From SZUA-36 sp963704855 (GTDB lineage Bacteria; Pseudomonadota; Gammaproteobacteria; Xanthomonadales; SZUA-36): a stretch of DNA of 64,000 nt. The notes under the pieces were generated by a model. The model searched no databases, was not told the origin of the DNA, and saw only the letters and a list, made by a program, of their open reading frames with translations. The DNA is taken from the NCBI GenBank assembly GCA_963704855.1, contig CAVPHY010000024.1, positions 310,001 to 374,000 on the forward strand. Direction: 5' to 3'. Position numbers and translations under genes: made by a program. Below are positions 27,380 to 36,800 of this stretch, piece after piece. The stretch's first letter is position 1. The number at the start of each line of letters is the position of its first letter.

Positions 27380-28650
27380 GATGCTTCTCCCTGTAAATAC
27401 AGCAGTCGTGCACGGGTCATGATTTCATCGGCGCGCAAGGATGCGTGGCTGAGTTTGAGTTCGTATTCACCTATCCGCGCACGCATCAGCGTGGTCAGGT
27501 CGCCGACCGCGTCCTGGTAGGCTTCAAAAGCCGCTTCAGCATTAAAGGCCGCCTGCGGCAACAGGTGCTCCTGGTAGAGCGCAAGCCGCTCCTGTTCGTG
27601 GGAAAGTGTTACGGCGTTCTCCTCCACGCGTGCTTTCATCGAGCGGTACACGTCATCGCGGGCATACTGGGTTGCAGAGGTGTCCGCGATGCTGGATGCC
27701 AGCACGCGGTCCTGCCGGTTTTTTGTAAAGAGCGGGATATCCATGGTGACAAACACCGACAACATGTCGCTGCGGTCAGAGCCATCGGGATTTCGTCCGC
27801 CGCGGCCTCCATAGGCGAGGTCCACTGCGAAACCCGGCTTGTAAGCCTGGCGTGCGATTTCCTCGGATGTCCTGGACTTGGCGATTTCATGCTGCCACGC
27901 ACGTATACGCGGGTGCTCTTCGAGTTTCGTTATGATCTGCTGAGTGACCAGGGGCTGGCTGACCTGTGGCCACTTCGGGTTCAGTTCGCGGTAGGCATCG
28001 GCGCCTATCCGCTCCGCCAGCCGGGCGCGTGCCTGCTCTTCCTGTTGCGCGAGATTGAGCAAGCGTTCTTCAACCCTGGATAACTCGAGCCGGGCCTGTA
28101 CGACATCCTGCTGACGGGCGCGGCCGGTGGCGTAGTAGTCACGGGTGATTTCTGCAAGGTCTGCAAATATGACAAGTGATTTTTCCAGGATTTCCTGTCG
28201 CTCCCGGTGCAGGAATATACGCGTGTATTCTTCCCGCACGGCGAGCAAAATCTGCAGTTCCCGGTCTTCGGCTTCAGCATCATTTCGCGCAACCGACTCG
28301 ACGATCCGTTCACTGCTAAGCGAGCGGGTTTGACCACGTGGAAACATCTGTTGTACACCGATGACGGCCTGTGTCATTGGCTCCTGACCCAGGTTGAAGC
28401 TGTCGGTGGGCAGGTTGCCAAAGCCCAGCCGGAGTTTTGGGTCGGGCAGTTTATCGGCCGCTATTGCCAGTTCGGACATGGACTCGCCGCGGGCGTCGAT
28501 GGCCTGCAGTGTATAGTCGTGTTTTAACGCAAGCTGGCCGGCTTCTTCTATATTCAGCTCAGCAGCAAGAAGAGTATCCGCACCTGACAACAGGAGCAGC
28601 GCCGCAACCCACAGGCGGCGGAATGCCGTAACGGCAAAGGACTGGTACAT
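27376..28650 (-). CDS. cusC: Outer-membrane efflux channel of the Cus system (TolC/CusC family)
   Basis: TolC-type outer-membrane factor, 424 aa. The start at 28650 (MYQSFAVTAF) has GGAGA six bases upstream; an in-frame GTG at 28662 would overlap that ribosome binding site. A signal peptide ends near LLSGADTLLAAE. The rest is the alpha-helical repeat structure of the family, with two long helix-rich halves and conserved GRARQQDVVQARLELSR. No lipobox Cys is seen, unlike E. coli CusC. It is followed by cusB with a four-base overlap, so cusC-cusB-cusA form one translationally linked unit. Confidence 0.88.
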   Translation of the reverse strand: MYQSFAVTAFRRLWVAALLLLSGADTLLAAELNIEEAGQLALKHDYTLQAIDARGESMSELAIAADKLPDPKLRLGFGNLPTDSFNLGQEPMTQAVIGVQQMFPRGQTRSLSSERIVESVARNDAEAEDRELQILLAVREEYTRIFLHRERQEILEKSLVIFADLAEITRDYYATGRARQQDVVQARLELSRVEERLLNLAQQEEQARARLAERIGADAYRELNPKWPQVSQPLVTQQIITKLEEHPRIRAWQHEIAKSRTSEEIARQAYKPGFAVDLAYGGRGGRNPDGSDRSDMLSVFVTMDIPLFTKNRQDRVLASSIADTSATQYARDDVYRSMKARVEENAVTLSHEQERLALYQEHLLPQAAFNAEAAFEAYQDAVGDLTTLMRARIGEYELKLSHASLRADEIMTRARLLYLQGEAS

Positions 28651-28744
28651 CGTATTCTCCACAACACCACAGGCTGTTTTACCTGTGTTTCAAACAAAAT
28701 AATCGGGATGAAACCGCCACGGGGCGGTCAGGAACACCAGGTGT

Positions 28745-29086
28745 TCAGGCGATTGGAGGTTTGAAAAGTGGAGGAGTGAATCTGCTCAGTGGCTCACCGG
28801 TATCAGGCAGATACAGGCGCGAGTTTGCAATGAACACAGTGTTGATCGCGAAAGAACTGAAGGCCATGACGCCCGCAGGACAGGCGCCGCAATGGAACAT
28901 CGAGTCACAGCTATCGGTTGGCACGGACGGGTCATGGTCACAACAATCCATAGCCTGCGCGTCACCGTGGTCCATGTCATGGGAGCCATGCTGCGATGTT
29001 TGCTGGTCATCATGCATGTCGCACGACATCGCCTGCATGGGCTGTGCCGACAACAATACGAAAATGGCCAGGAAAACGTATTTCAT
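28745..29086 (-). CDS. Small exported Met/His/Cys-rich protein upstream of cusCBA
   Basis: Unrecognised protein of 113 aa. A signal peptide (MKYVFLAIFVLLSAQPMQA) precedes a mature part packed with metal ligands: MSCDMHDDQQTSQHGSHDMD, a CCDHD motif, then CDSMFHCGACPAG. The C-terminus ends with FTPPLFKPPIA. This composition fits periplasmic copper or silver binding, and the gene directly precedes cusC. The start at 29086 is chosen for the signal peptide; a GTG five codons earlier is possible. Neither has a clear ribosome binding site. It may be a metal sponge or sensor; this is inference from composition and place. Confidence 0.7.
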   Translation of the reverse strand: MKYVFLAIFVLLSAQPMQAMSCDMHDDQQTSQHGSHDMDHGDAQAMDCCDHDPSVPTDSCDSMFHCGACPAGVMAFSSFAINTVFIANSRLYLPDTGEPLSRFTPPLFKPPIA

Positions 29087-29123
29087 AAAACAATCATACA
29101 CCGTAAAGTCGATTTAATTCACT

Positions 29124-30275
29124 TCAGAATGCCCAGGCACTGCCCACGGTCAGGTAAATCGATGTATCTTCGGGTCCGCGCGCAATATCGACACCGGCCT
29201 GTAAACCCTGTTTTTTGGCCAGCCGGTAGCGAAAACCGAGTCCGCCGGCACCGACCGTCTGGCCCTCTCCCCGGAACTCGCCGATGGCGGTGGTTTTGCC
29301 GACGCCACCGAAAATTACCAGTGACCAGCGTGGTGTTATACCCCAAAGGTATTCCGCCTCGGCCACGAACGCGCTTTCGCCCTGATAGCGCAAGGCGGGT
29401 ATGCCGCGCAGCATCACGAACGGGTAGGAGAAATACGGAACCTCACCGCGTACAGTTTCACCCACAAACCTCAGGCCTAAGCTGGAGTAGTCGCCAAAGG
29501 CAGTGTAGTGCAGCAGGCTGGCCTTGTAGCTGTCGTAATCAAAATCGCCGCCCCAGGTCTCGGCGAAATTCTTGTATTCAAACTTGGCCGAAAGCCCTTT
29601 TGAGGGTGTAAATACCGTGTTTCTGCCATCGTATAAAACGAATGCACCTACTCCCGCGAGATCGAAGCTGAATTTCGGGTCAGGCAAATTGGGGGGCAGG
29701 AGTTCACCCAATCCGAAGGTGTTATCCGCAGTGACATACACATAATTGGCGCCCAGCCACCAATCGGATTCCCGCAGACGAAATTGGGCCTGCTGAAACA
29801 GGAATGCACCATCGATATTAAAATCAATGCCCTGCTCAAGGATTCTCTCATTGCGGCCATCGAGGTAAAAGGCCATGTTGATATTCATCTTGGCGATGGC
29901 ACCGGCATAGCGGATGTGGTCGTCCTTCCAGATACCCAGGTGCCCGCCGCCATACGCGTAGGTGCCATTTTCGGTTTTCGCGCCAAAACCGAGGCTGATA
30001 CTTGGCGGGCCCTTGTGGCTGTGCACGTCCGGATCCAGTTCCTTTGGTGGATGGAAATATGCAACCGCCGCGCCGAGACCGAAGCCGACCGCGGGTTCGG
30101 TAATGATGATAGGAACCGGCAGGAAGCCCTTGGTACTGGCCAGGTAGGCGCTCGCGTCAAGCTGTCCGTCTTCCGGGTCGACCAGGATCTCAGGAAGCCA
30201 GCCGGACCAGGCTGCAGGTGACCAGATGCTAAGAACAGCAAGGACTGTAAACAGACTGTTTTGCGTTGATTTCAT
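29124..30275 (-). CDS. Outer-membrane beta-barrel protein (surface antigen/BamA-like barrel)
   Basis: 383-residue exported protein with a Sec signal peptide (..VLAVLSIWSPAAWSG). The body is made of alternating amphipathic strands with many Gly and aromatic residues. Its C-terminus GSAWAF ends in Phe, the usual outer-membrane insertion signal. Pieces such as GLGAAVAYF, GEGQTVGAGGLGFRYRLAKK and LQAGVDIARG recall the D15/BamA C-terminal barrel without POTRA domains. It lies 37 bases upstream of the Met/His-rich gene and may be the first gene of the cus unit. Ligand or function unknown; a metal-linked role is suggested only by the operon. Confidence 0.7.
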   Translation of the reverse strand: MKSTQNSLFTVLAVLSIWSPAAWSGWLPEILVDPEDGQLDASAYLASTKGFLPVPIIITEPAVGFGLGAAVAYFHPPKELDPDVHSHKGPPSISLGFGAKTENGTYAYGGGHLGIWKDDHIRYAGAIAKMNINMAFYLDGRNERILEQGIDFNIDGAFLFQQAQFRLRESDWWLGANYVYVTADNTFGLGELLPPNLPDPKFSFDLAGVGAFVLYDGRNTVFTPSKGLSAKFEYKNFAETWGGDFDYDSYKASLLHYTAFGDYSSLGLRFVGETVRGEVPYFSYPFVMLRGIPALRYQGESAFVAEAEYLWGITPRWSLVIFGGVGKTTAIGEFRGEGQTVGAGGLGFRYRLAKKQGLQAGVDIARGPEDTSIYLTVGSAWAF

Positions 30276-30459
30276 AAATTACGCCAGCGTCAAACGGCTG
30301 GCTCGGGCACAGGGTTCAACCAGGCTGTAGTTTACCATTTAGTCGCCGGGGGGTGTTTCATTGTCATTGATGCGGCCTTTAACAAGGGAGTCGGTCATGC
30401 TCGTGACCGGTATCAGGTTTGGAGCGGCTGCAACTGACGGTCAGGCGACGGTATTTGAT

Positions 30460-31224
30460 TTATTTGCGCTTGCCGTTGCGGCGGCTACGGAACCACAAGA
30501 CCAGGCCGCTGATCGAGAGAAAGCCCAGCGCCAGGGCCAGCAGGTCGTACACAAGAACACCCGCCGAGCCGAATATACGACCGCTGTGGAGATCCAGCAG
30601 CACCCGCTCCAGGGTCGGCCCGTCGCCTCGGTATAAACGATTGATCGCTTGTTTGAGTTCACCCGAAGGCGTTTGTGATAATGCCCATGACAGCGCGGCG
30701 AGATTATCTTCGGCGTGTTGCCAGTTCAGAAGTTCGGTATCAGCCAGCCACAACCGGCCTCCGGACTTCACCACGACGGCCGTATTTTCATGCAAACCAA
30801 TTGACTCGATAGCAGCTGCGCCAATTGGGATCCAGGGCTGTCTTTCGATCAGGTTTCCATCATGATCAAGCAGCAGGACTTCATCGCTGGCTGCTGCAAC
30901 GACGAGATCCCCGCTGGGTACCGCGCCCACTCCGCCCGCGGTGGACGCCACGAGCTTTTCGTTCAGATACATCTGCGAACCGGCAAAGCTCAGCCAGTCA
31001 TCGCCAACGGCAAAGCTTTCGATGTTGTCCGGCCCGCCAAGCCCGTACCAGCCAAGCAGAAAGGAATGAGAGACATGGCGCTGGTCGAGTCCCAGCCCGT
31101 TTGAATGGTTGATGACCAGTCCGCTGAGCACCATGAAAACGACGAACAGTGCAGCGCCCACACCCAATGTGCGGTGTAATCGGCGGGCCTTCGATGCCTT
31201 GCGTTTCTTGTTTTTACGCACCAT
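30460..31224 (-). CDS. PepSY-associated TM protein, partner of the FMN-binding protein
   Basis: Inner-membrane protein, 254 aa. A basic N-terminus (MVRKNKKRKASKARRLHRTL) is followed by TM1 (GVGAALFVVFMVLSGLVIN). A periplasmic domain of about 165 residues with beta-propeller-like short repeats comes next, then TM2 (LLALALGFLSISGLVLWF) and a basic tail. This is the PepSY-associated TM pattern. It overlaps the upstream FMN-binding gene by 11 bases, so the two are co-translated. In flavin-based extracytoplasmic electron transfer such TM proteins pass electrons to a flavinylated periplasmic partner. Between 30276 and 30459 no gene is seen. Confidence 0.75.
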   Translation of the reverse strand: MVRKNKKRKASKARRLHRTLGVGAALFVVFMVLSGLVINHSNGLGLDQRHVSHSFLLGWYGLGGPDNIESFAVGDDWLSFAGSQMYLNEKLVASTAGGVGAVPSGDLVVAAASDEVLLLDHDGNLIERQPWIPIGAAAIESIGLHENTAVVVKSGGRLWLADTELLNWQHAEDNLAALSWALSQTPSGELKQAINRLYRGDGPTLERVLLDLHSGRIFGSAGVLVYDLLALALGFLSISGLVLWFRSRRNGKRK

Positions 31225-31750
31225 CGGTACAGGCGCTCTCGGTGTGCAGGAAAAGGGCCATGGCAGCCAGCCGGGTCAGGGCCTGAACGGATAAAGTCGC
31301 ACCCGAGATGCTATCGATTTTAACATCGAGTTCATGGTTTCCCTCGAGTGCAGCCCGGTTGAACTGGTCGGTGAACGCGGGTGTTGCGACCTCGCCGCCG
31401 CGGTTCTCGCGGTAGGTCAGAACCCGCAGGTTTCTGATGTAGTTATTCTCGATGATGACACCCACGGTGATGGGCAATTCCTTGCCGATTTCATCGAGGA
31501 TCCAGGCGGAGCGTCCGGCCTGGCACCAGTAACGCAAGCGCAGGGCGGAGTAATCATGACCAAGCAGTTGCCGGACAACTGATTTCCTTTCGCCGCTGAG
31601 CCAGAGGAGACCGGGCTCGGGCGGCGTTTCATGGAATGCACGGGAGAGGAATTCCTCCTGGGTCTCATAGACCGAGGCCGGGAAGACCAGTGCCGGCAAC
31701 GACAAGGCCAAAAGCAAAACAAAAAATATCTTACGGCGTGTCATAGGCAT
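31214..31750 (-). CDS. FMN-binding domain protein (covalently flavinylated, RnfG/NqrC-like)
   Basis: Exported protein, 178 aa. It has a signal peptide (RRKIFFVLLLALSLPALVFP) and a C-terminal FMN_bind domain. The flavinylation motif SGAT is in DSISGATLSVQALTRLA (about residues 150-165); in this family ApbE attaches FMN to that Thr by a phosphodiester bond. No apbE gene is in the window. The gene starts three bases after the porin stop and overlaps the PepSY-TM gene. It most likely carries electrons in the periplasm. The Fur sites ahead of the operon suggest ferric iron or a chelate as acceptor, but that is inferred. Confidence 0.82.
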   Translation of the reverse strand: MPMTRRKIFFVLLLALSLPALVFPASVYETQEEFLSRAFHETPPEPGLLWLSGERKSVVRQLLGHDYSALRLRYWCQAGRSAWILDEIGKELPITVGVIIENNYIRNLRVLTYRENRGGEVATPAFTDQFNRAALEGNHELDVKIDSISGATLSVQALTRLAAMALFLHTESACTDGA

Positions 31751-31753
31751 TGC

Positions 31754-32998
31754 TTAGAAGCTGTAGCCCACACCAAGGTCTATCCCGGTAAAGTCGCGGC
31801 CACTGGCGCTGGCCAGGTCGTGGCTGCGGTCACGGTAGTCAAACTTGATCACGACATTCCTGGCCGGCCACCAGTTCAGACCCACTTCCCACTGGTTGAA
31901 CTTGTCCTGGCTGCGGGCCGCGTCGACATCTTCATAGCGGGTGTAAAAGCCGATCTTGTCATTCAGACGGTAGCTGGGTTCGATATACCAACCGGTTTGC
32001 GTATCCGCACCCGCTGCTTCAACGGCGTCGCCGGTGAAATCCCAACGGGCATAGAGTGCGCGCAGACCAAAGCCGTTACGCTGGTAATCGATGTGTCCTT
32101 CTACCAGGGTACCGCTGTCCAGACCGTCATTGGCGACCTGCGACGGATCAAACTGGTACTGGACCGTTACCGCGGCCTGCAGACCGGGAATGCCCAGGTA
32201 GCGCAGTCGGCCGGTTAGTGCGCCGTCGTTGGCAGGGGCCTCGGCTACTTTCTGGCGTCCGCTGCGAACCCTGAATGCACTGCCACCGGTGGTTGGCATT
32301 TCGAGACCGGAGGTATAGGCCAGGTCCCAGTTCCAGCCGGAGCCGAAGCGGCCATTGAGCCCGGCACCGCCTTCCCACCAGGTGCTGGGTATGATGATGT
32401 TTTCCACGTCATTGCGCTCCACACCATAAAAGGTGGGCGGCTCGTGGGTTTCATTGAGTATGCCCACGGGGATCAGGAACACACCCGCCTTGGCATAGAG
32501 GTTTTGACGCAGGTCAAACTCGATAAAGGCCTGTTCAATTTCCACTTCGCCGGGTGTATCGCCGCCGGTATCTGCGACAAAGGCGTGTTCGACTTCCACT
32601 TCAGAGTAAAAACGTGTCCGGTCATTGAACTCATGACCAAAGAAGAGCACGAAACGATGCAGGTCGATCATATCCACGTCCCTGGAGGGGTCGTCGGCGT
32701 TCAGGTTGTTGTAGTGCAGTTCGCCGTAGCCGCCAATGGTTGTTTTGCTGGCTTTTGCGACTTCCGGCGGGGCCAATTCCATCACTTCAGCCACGGCCTC
32801 GACCTTGGCGTCTGTCTCATCCGTTTTCTGCTGGTTTTCCGCCAACTGGCGTTTTAGATCGTCAATCTGTTGTTGCATGGATTCAAGCCGGGCCAGCAAT
32901 TCTTCATTGCTTAGCTGGGCATGGCTGGCTGGTGAGGCAAGCAAAAGAAGCAGCGCGAATACGGCTGTTATTAGCCCTGAATTCTTCTTGGAGCGCAT
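31754..32998 (-). CDS. Outer-membrane porin with N-terminal coiled coil, iron-regulated
   Basis: 414-residue porin. After a signal peptide (..LLLLASPASHAQ) comes a coiled coil (NEELLARLESMQQQIDDLKR) that probably reaches toward the cell wall. Then follows a long beta barrel with family pieces such as GYGELHYNN, DLHRFVLFFGHEF and RFYSEVEVEH, ending in GVGYSF. The ribosome binding site AGGA precedes the ATG at 32998. It heads a three-gene operon with the FMN-binding and PepSY-TM genes. Two Fur-like boxes and an FNR-like site lie in its promoter. It may admit iron chelates or other small anions. Confidence 0.85.
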   Translation of the reverse strand: MRSKKNSGLITAVFALLLLLASPASHAQLSNEELLARLESMQQQIDDLKRQLAENQQKTDETDAKVEAVAEVMELAPPEVAKASKTTIGGYGELHYNNLNADDPSRDVDMIDLHRFVLFFGHEFNDRTRFYSEVEVEHAFVADTGGDTPGEVEIEQAFIEFDLRQNLYAKAGVFLIPVGILNETHEPPTFYGVERNDVENIIIPSTWWEGGAGLNGRFGSGWNWDLAYTSGLEMPTTGGSAFRVRSGRQKVAEAPANDGALTGRLRYLGIPGLQAAVTVQYQFDPSQVANDGLDSGTLVEGHIDYQRNGFGLRALYARWDFTGDAVEAAGADTQTGWYIEPSYRLNDKIGFYTRYEDVDAARSQDKFNQWEVGLNWWPARNVVIKFDYRDRSHDLASASGRDFTGIDLGVGYSF

Positions 32999-33047
32999 GA
33001 CAGGTAATCCTTTTTAGTGTTCTTGAAATTTGTGCGGGGATCGTAAT

Positions 33048-33089
33048 GCAAATGAGAATGATTCGCAATAGCATTTAGAATGATTGTGA
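33048..33089 (-). promoter_or_regulatory. Tandem Fur boxes upstream of the porin-FMN-PepSY operon
   Basis: TGAGAATGATTCGCA (33054-33068) matches the 7-1-7 Fur consensus TGATAATNATTATCA at 11-12 of 14 positions. TTAGAATGATTGTGA (33075-33089) matches at about 10. Both are in the 180-base gap upstream of the porin start, at the expected promoter position, so iron repression is likely. Confidence 0.72.
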
Positions 33090-33096
33090 ATACCAC

Positions 33097-33110
33097 TTGA
33101 TCTGGATCAG
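33097..33110. promoter_or_regulatory. FNR/Anr-type box next to the Fur boxes
   Basis: TTGATCTGGATCAG matches TTGAT-N4-ATCAA at 9 of 10 positions. Its centre lies about 41 bases upstream of a start point that would fall inside the Fur boxes, the geometry of class II FNR activation. It suggests low-oxygen induction combined with iron repression. Confidence 0.6.
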
Positions 33111-33178
33111 TTCCAGAACGGAAATTTACAAAAAATGGTCAGTAATTAACCGGGGCCACCGTAAAAGTGATGTTCGTG

Positions 33179-33616
33179 CTAGGCTTCCCGAATCGGCACG
33201 ACCAGCACCGGCAGTTTTGATTTACGGATGATTCCGGTTGAGAAACTACCGATGAGTGCATCATAGACGGCGCCGCGCCCATGGCTTCCAACGACGATCA
33301 AACCGGCCTCCAGGCGGTCGGCCTCCCTCAGTGTGGCTTCCACACCGGGACCACAGACCAGAATGGCTGAAGCATCGAGGGCATCATCCAGCATATTGTC
33401 GGCGAGCGCCTTGACACGGCTGTATTCGATGGGAAACTGTTTGGCCATCCTGCGGTGAACGGTTTCCGGATCACCCTCGGGACAGACAAAATCCCGCTCG
33501 GTTTCAACGGCATGAAGTATGTACACACAGACACCGGTGAGTTCGGCGACACCACGTGCCGCTTCGATAACCACTTCGGATGCTGGTGACAGATCCACAG
33601 CGACGACGATGTTCAT
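33179..33616 (-). CDS. Universal stress protein, UspA family
   Basis: Single-domain Usp protein, 145 aa from the ATG at 33616 (MNIVVAVDLSPASE). In-frame residues further upstream do not fit the family. The ATP-binding signature G-x2-G-x9-G-S appears in VVGSHGRGAVYDALIGSFST. The C-terminus has KLPVLVVPIRE. It is cytoplasmic. No good ribosome binding site is visible. The divergent region upstream contains a CRP/FNR-type dyad. Small Usp proteins are often induced under oxygen or energy stress. Confidence 0.92.
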   Translation of the reverse strand: MNIVVAVDLSPASEVVIEAARGVAELTGVCVYILHAVETERDFVCPEGDPETVHRRMAKQFPIEYSRVKALADNMLDDALDASAILVCGPGVEATLREADRLEAGLIVVGSHGRGAVYDALIGSFSTGIIRKSKLPVLVVPIREA

Positions 33617-33765
33617 GGGTACAAAGTTTAGCGCCGGCGTGGCCCTGTGCTCAAGCAATATCTCCCAGGTCCGATCAACTAGTGCGATGCCCCCGGTTTC
33701 TTTTTTGACGCATTGACCTCCCCCGGGCTCGGTTTACCGCCGGCACACAACAGATCGCCGCAATG

Positions 33766-33781
33766 CGTGACTTTGGTCACA
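33766..33781. promoter_or_regulatory. CRP/Vfr-like dyad between uspA and an RND operon
   Basis: CGTGACTTTGGTCACA fits TGTGA-N6-TCACA at 9 of 10 positions and is a perfect GTGAC-N4-GTCAC dyad. It also partly fits FNR (6 of 10). It could serve either divergent gene. No other element was recognised in 33617-33898. Confidence 0.5.
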
Positions 33782-33898
33782 ACCAATTGAAATCCTGAGG
33801 CTCTAATCTCCCTACAACAAAAGTGGGTTGGTAACGTTCGCGGATTTCTGAGCGTCCAATCTGGGTATAGGGAAAAGTTAGGGAGCAACGCGAAGGTC

Positions 33899-36800
33899 AT
33901 GAGTATCACTGAACGAGCCGTTAAGAACCCTGCCGGTGTCGCCGTTGCAGTGGCCATCATTACCCTGTTTGGATTGTTCAGCCTCAAGGGGCTTCCGGTA
34001 CAACTTTTTCCCGATATTGATATGCCCGAAATCAGCGTGTTTGCAGGCTGGCGTGCGGCCTCGCCGCAGGAGGTCGAATCGGAAATTCTCGATCCGATGG
34101 AAGAGGTCTTGCAGGGCTTGCCGGGTATGGAGGTGATGTCGTCCAACGCCTTTAACGGCGGCGCCTGGATCAATATGGAGTTTACGCTGGGAACCGATAT
34201 GCAGGCCACCCTGATGGAGGTCATCGGCAGGCTCAACCGTTTGCCCTCAATGCCGGCCGATTCTGACCCGCCGGTGGTCAACATGGGTGGTGGTGGCGGT
34301 GGTGGCGCCAACCAGGCTTTGAGTTGGTTCTTTGTACAACTATTGCCGGGCACCGAGGGCAGTATCGAGGATTACAGCCAGTTCGTCATGGATACCGTGA
34401 AACCAAAACTGGAATCCATAGAAGGTGTCGCCGGTGTTGAAATAAATGCAGGGGCGCCCGAAGAGTTACAGATCACTATAGATCCTTACCGGGCAGCGGA
34501 ATATGGAATTCAACTCGGTGATGTTGCGGCACATGCAAGCCGTTCCAACGATGTATCCGGTGGTTTTGTTGACGTTGGCCGGCGCCAGTACACATTGCGT
34601 TTCGAGGGTCGCTACGATCCGATGCAGTTCAAGGACCTGATCCTCGAATGGCGCGAAGGCCGGCCGATCCGGCTGGGTGATATTGCCGATGTACGGGTCG
34701 CACGTGGAAAGAAAACCCAGATAGCCATCCAGAATGGCAACCCGGCCATGAGCATGCGGGTCGACCGCGCCAATGGCGCCAATGTGCTGGGTACGCTGAC
34801 ACGGGTTAAACAGGCCGTTGCTGAATTACGCGAAGGGCCGCTGGCCGATGCCGGCCTGGGTATTCAGCAATCATTCGACGCCTCTGTATTTATCAACCGC
34901 GCGGTCAACATGGTGACCAGCAACCTGTTGCTGGGTGTGTTGTTCGCGGTTGGGGTGCTGTGGCTGTTTTTACGGGATACCCGCGCCACCATACTGATTG
35001 CCACCGCCATCCCGATTTCATTATTGTCCACTTTCATCGTGCTCGATCTCACCGGTCGCAGCCTCAATGTTATTTCACTGGCCGGCCTGGCTTTCGCGGT
35101 AGGTATGGTTCTGGATGCGGCCATTGTCGTATCGGAGAATATCCTGCGTCTGCGTGAGCGTGGCGAGATACCCTCCCTCGCTGCGCTGGCCGGTACCAGC
35201 CAGGTCAAAGGCGCGTTGCTGGCATCCACGGCCACCACCGTCGCCATCTTCCTGCCGGTGCTGTTCCTGGAGGATGTGGAGGGCCAGTTATTCGCAGATC
35301 TGGCGCTGACCATATCGATCGCCGTGGTGATTTCACTGGTGGTGGCGCTCACCATACTGCCCACGGTTGCCGGCAGCTGGCTGAAACCGAAGAAACTGTC
35401 CAGGAACGAAAAACAGGGATGGTCAAAACTGGCGCACTCCTTGATGAGGGTCAGTGCGACGGGCAAACGCCGGGCGATACTGATTGTCAGCCTGATTTCA
35501 GCACCACTGCTCGCCACCTGGCTGCTTTTCCCGCAAATGGATTACCTGCCACCGGTCAAGCGTGACGCGGTTGATGCTTTCCTGCAGTTTCCACCCGGGG
35601 CCAATGTTGAAACCAACGAACGGGAAATCATCAGCAAGCTGGTCGATCGTCTTCAGCCCTATATGGATGGCGTAAAAGAACCTGCCTTGAAGAACTACTA
35701 CATCCTGACCTGGCCGGGTGGCGGCACCATCGGTGCGCGTGCGCTGGACCAGAGCCGGGTTGGTGAACTGCTGGAGATCGTGCGCAATGAAGTTTTGGTG
35801 GATATCCCCGATTTCCAGGGTTTTGCCATGCAAGGCAACCTGTTCGGCGGCTTTGGCGGCGGTCGCGATATTTCCATGCACATACAATCGGCTGACCAGG
35901 CCGGCTTGTACGCGGCGGCGGGAGAAGCGCAAACCCGGCTGAGGGAGTCTTTCGAAGGCGCCAACGTGCAGACCTTTCCCAGTATCGAACTGGCCGAGCC
36001 CGAACTACGGGTGTTTCCGGATGACTCACGTATCAACGAAGTGGGTATGGACCGGCGCAGCGTTGCATCACTGGTGCGGACGCTCGGAAACGGCCTTTGG
36101 CTGGGTGAATATTTCAACGGCGAAAACCGCATGGATATCATCATGCGCGCAGATGGCTGGGAAACCCCGGAACAACTGGCGACAACACCCATCATGACAC
36201 CCGGTGGCGAAGTGGTGCCGCTGGGTGAACTGGTCAGTATCGAACGTGCAACCGGGCCGGGCCAGGTGCGCAGGGTGAATGGCCGGCGCACGGTCAGTGT
36301 CAACCTGAGCCCGCCGGATAATGTCTCACTGGAAACGGCGATTGCGCAGATCAAGGCGGATGTCGAACCCGGCTTGCGGTCGGTACTGCCCGCCGATGGC
36401 TCCGTGCAGTACGGCGGCAGTGCGGACAGCCTCACCGAGGCCATTGAAACCATGGGCCGGAACTTCATCATCGCCCTGTTTATCCTGTTCCTGCTGATGG
36501 CGGGCCTGTTCCGTTCACCGAAGGACAGCGCGCTGGTGATCATGACCATCCCGCTGGCCGGCGTCGGCGGTGTCATCGCCATACAGGCCCTGAACCTGTT
36601 TACCTTCCAGCCGATGGATCTGCTCACGATGATCGGTTTTATCATCCTGTTGGGGCTGGTGGTCAATAACGCCATCCTGCTGGTGGATCAGACCCGCCAG
36701 GCGGAGCGCGCCGGAATGGACCGCCACGAAGCAGTCGAAAATGCATTGCGAATCCGTTTGCGGCCGATTTTCATGAGCACACTGACCAGTATTTTTGGCA

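Noticed and set aside
28284..28650. GTG start of cusC at 28662
   Set aside because: The GTG overlaps the GGAGA ribosome binding site that serves the ATG at 28650.
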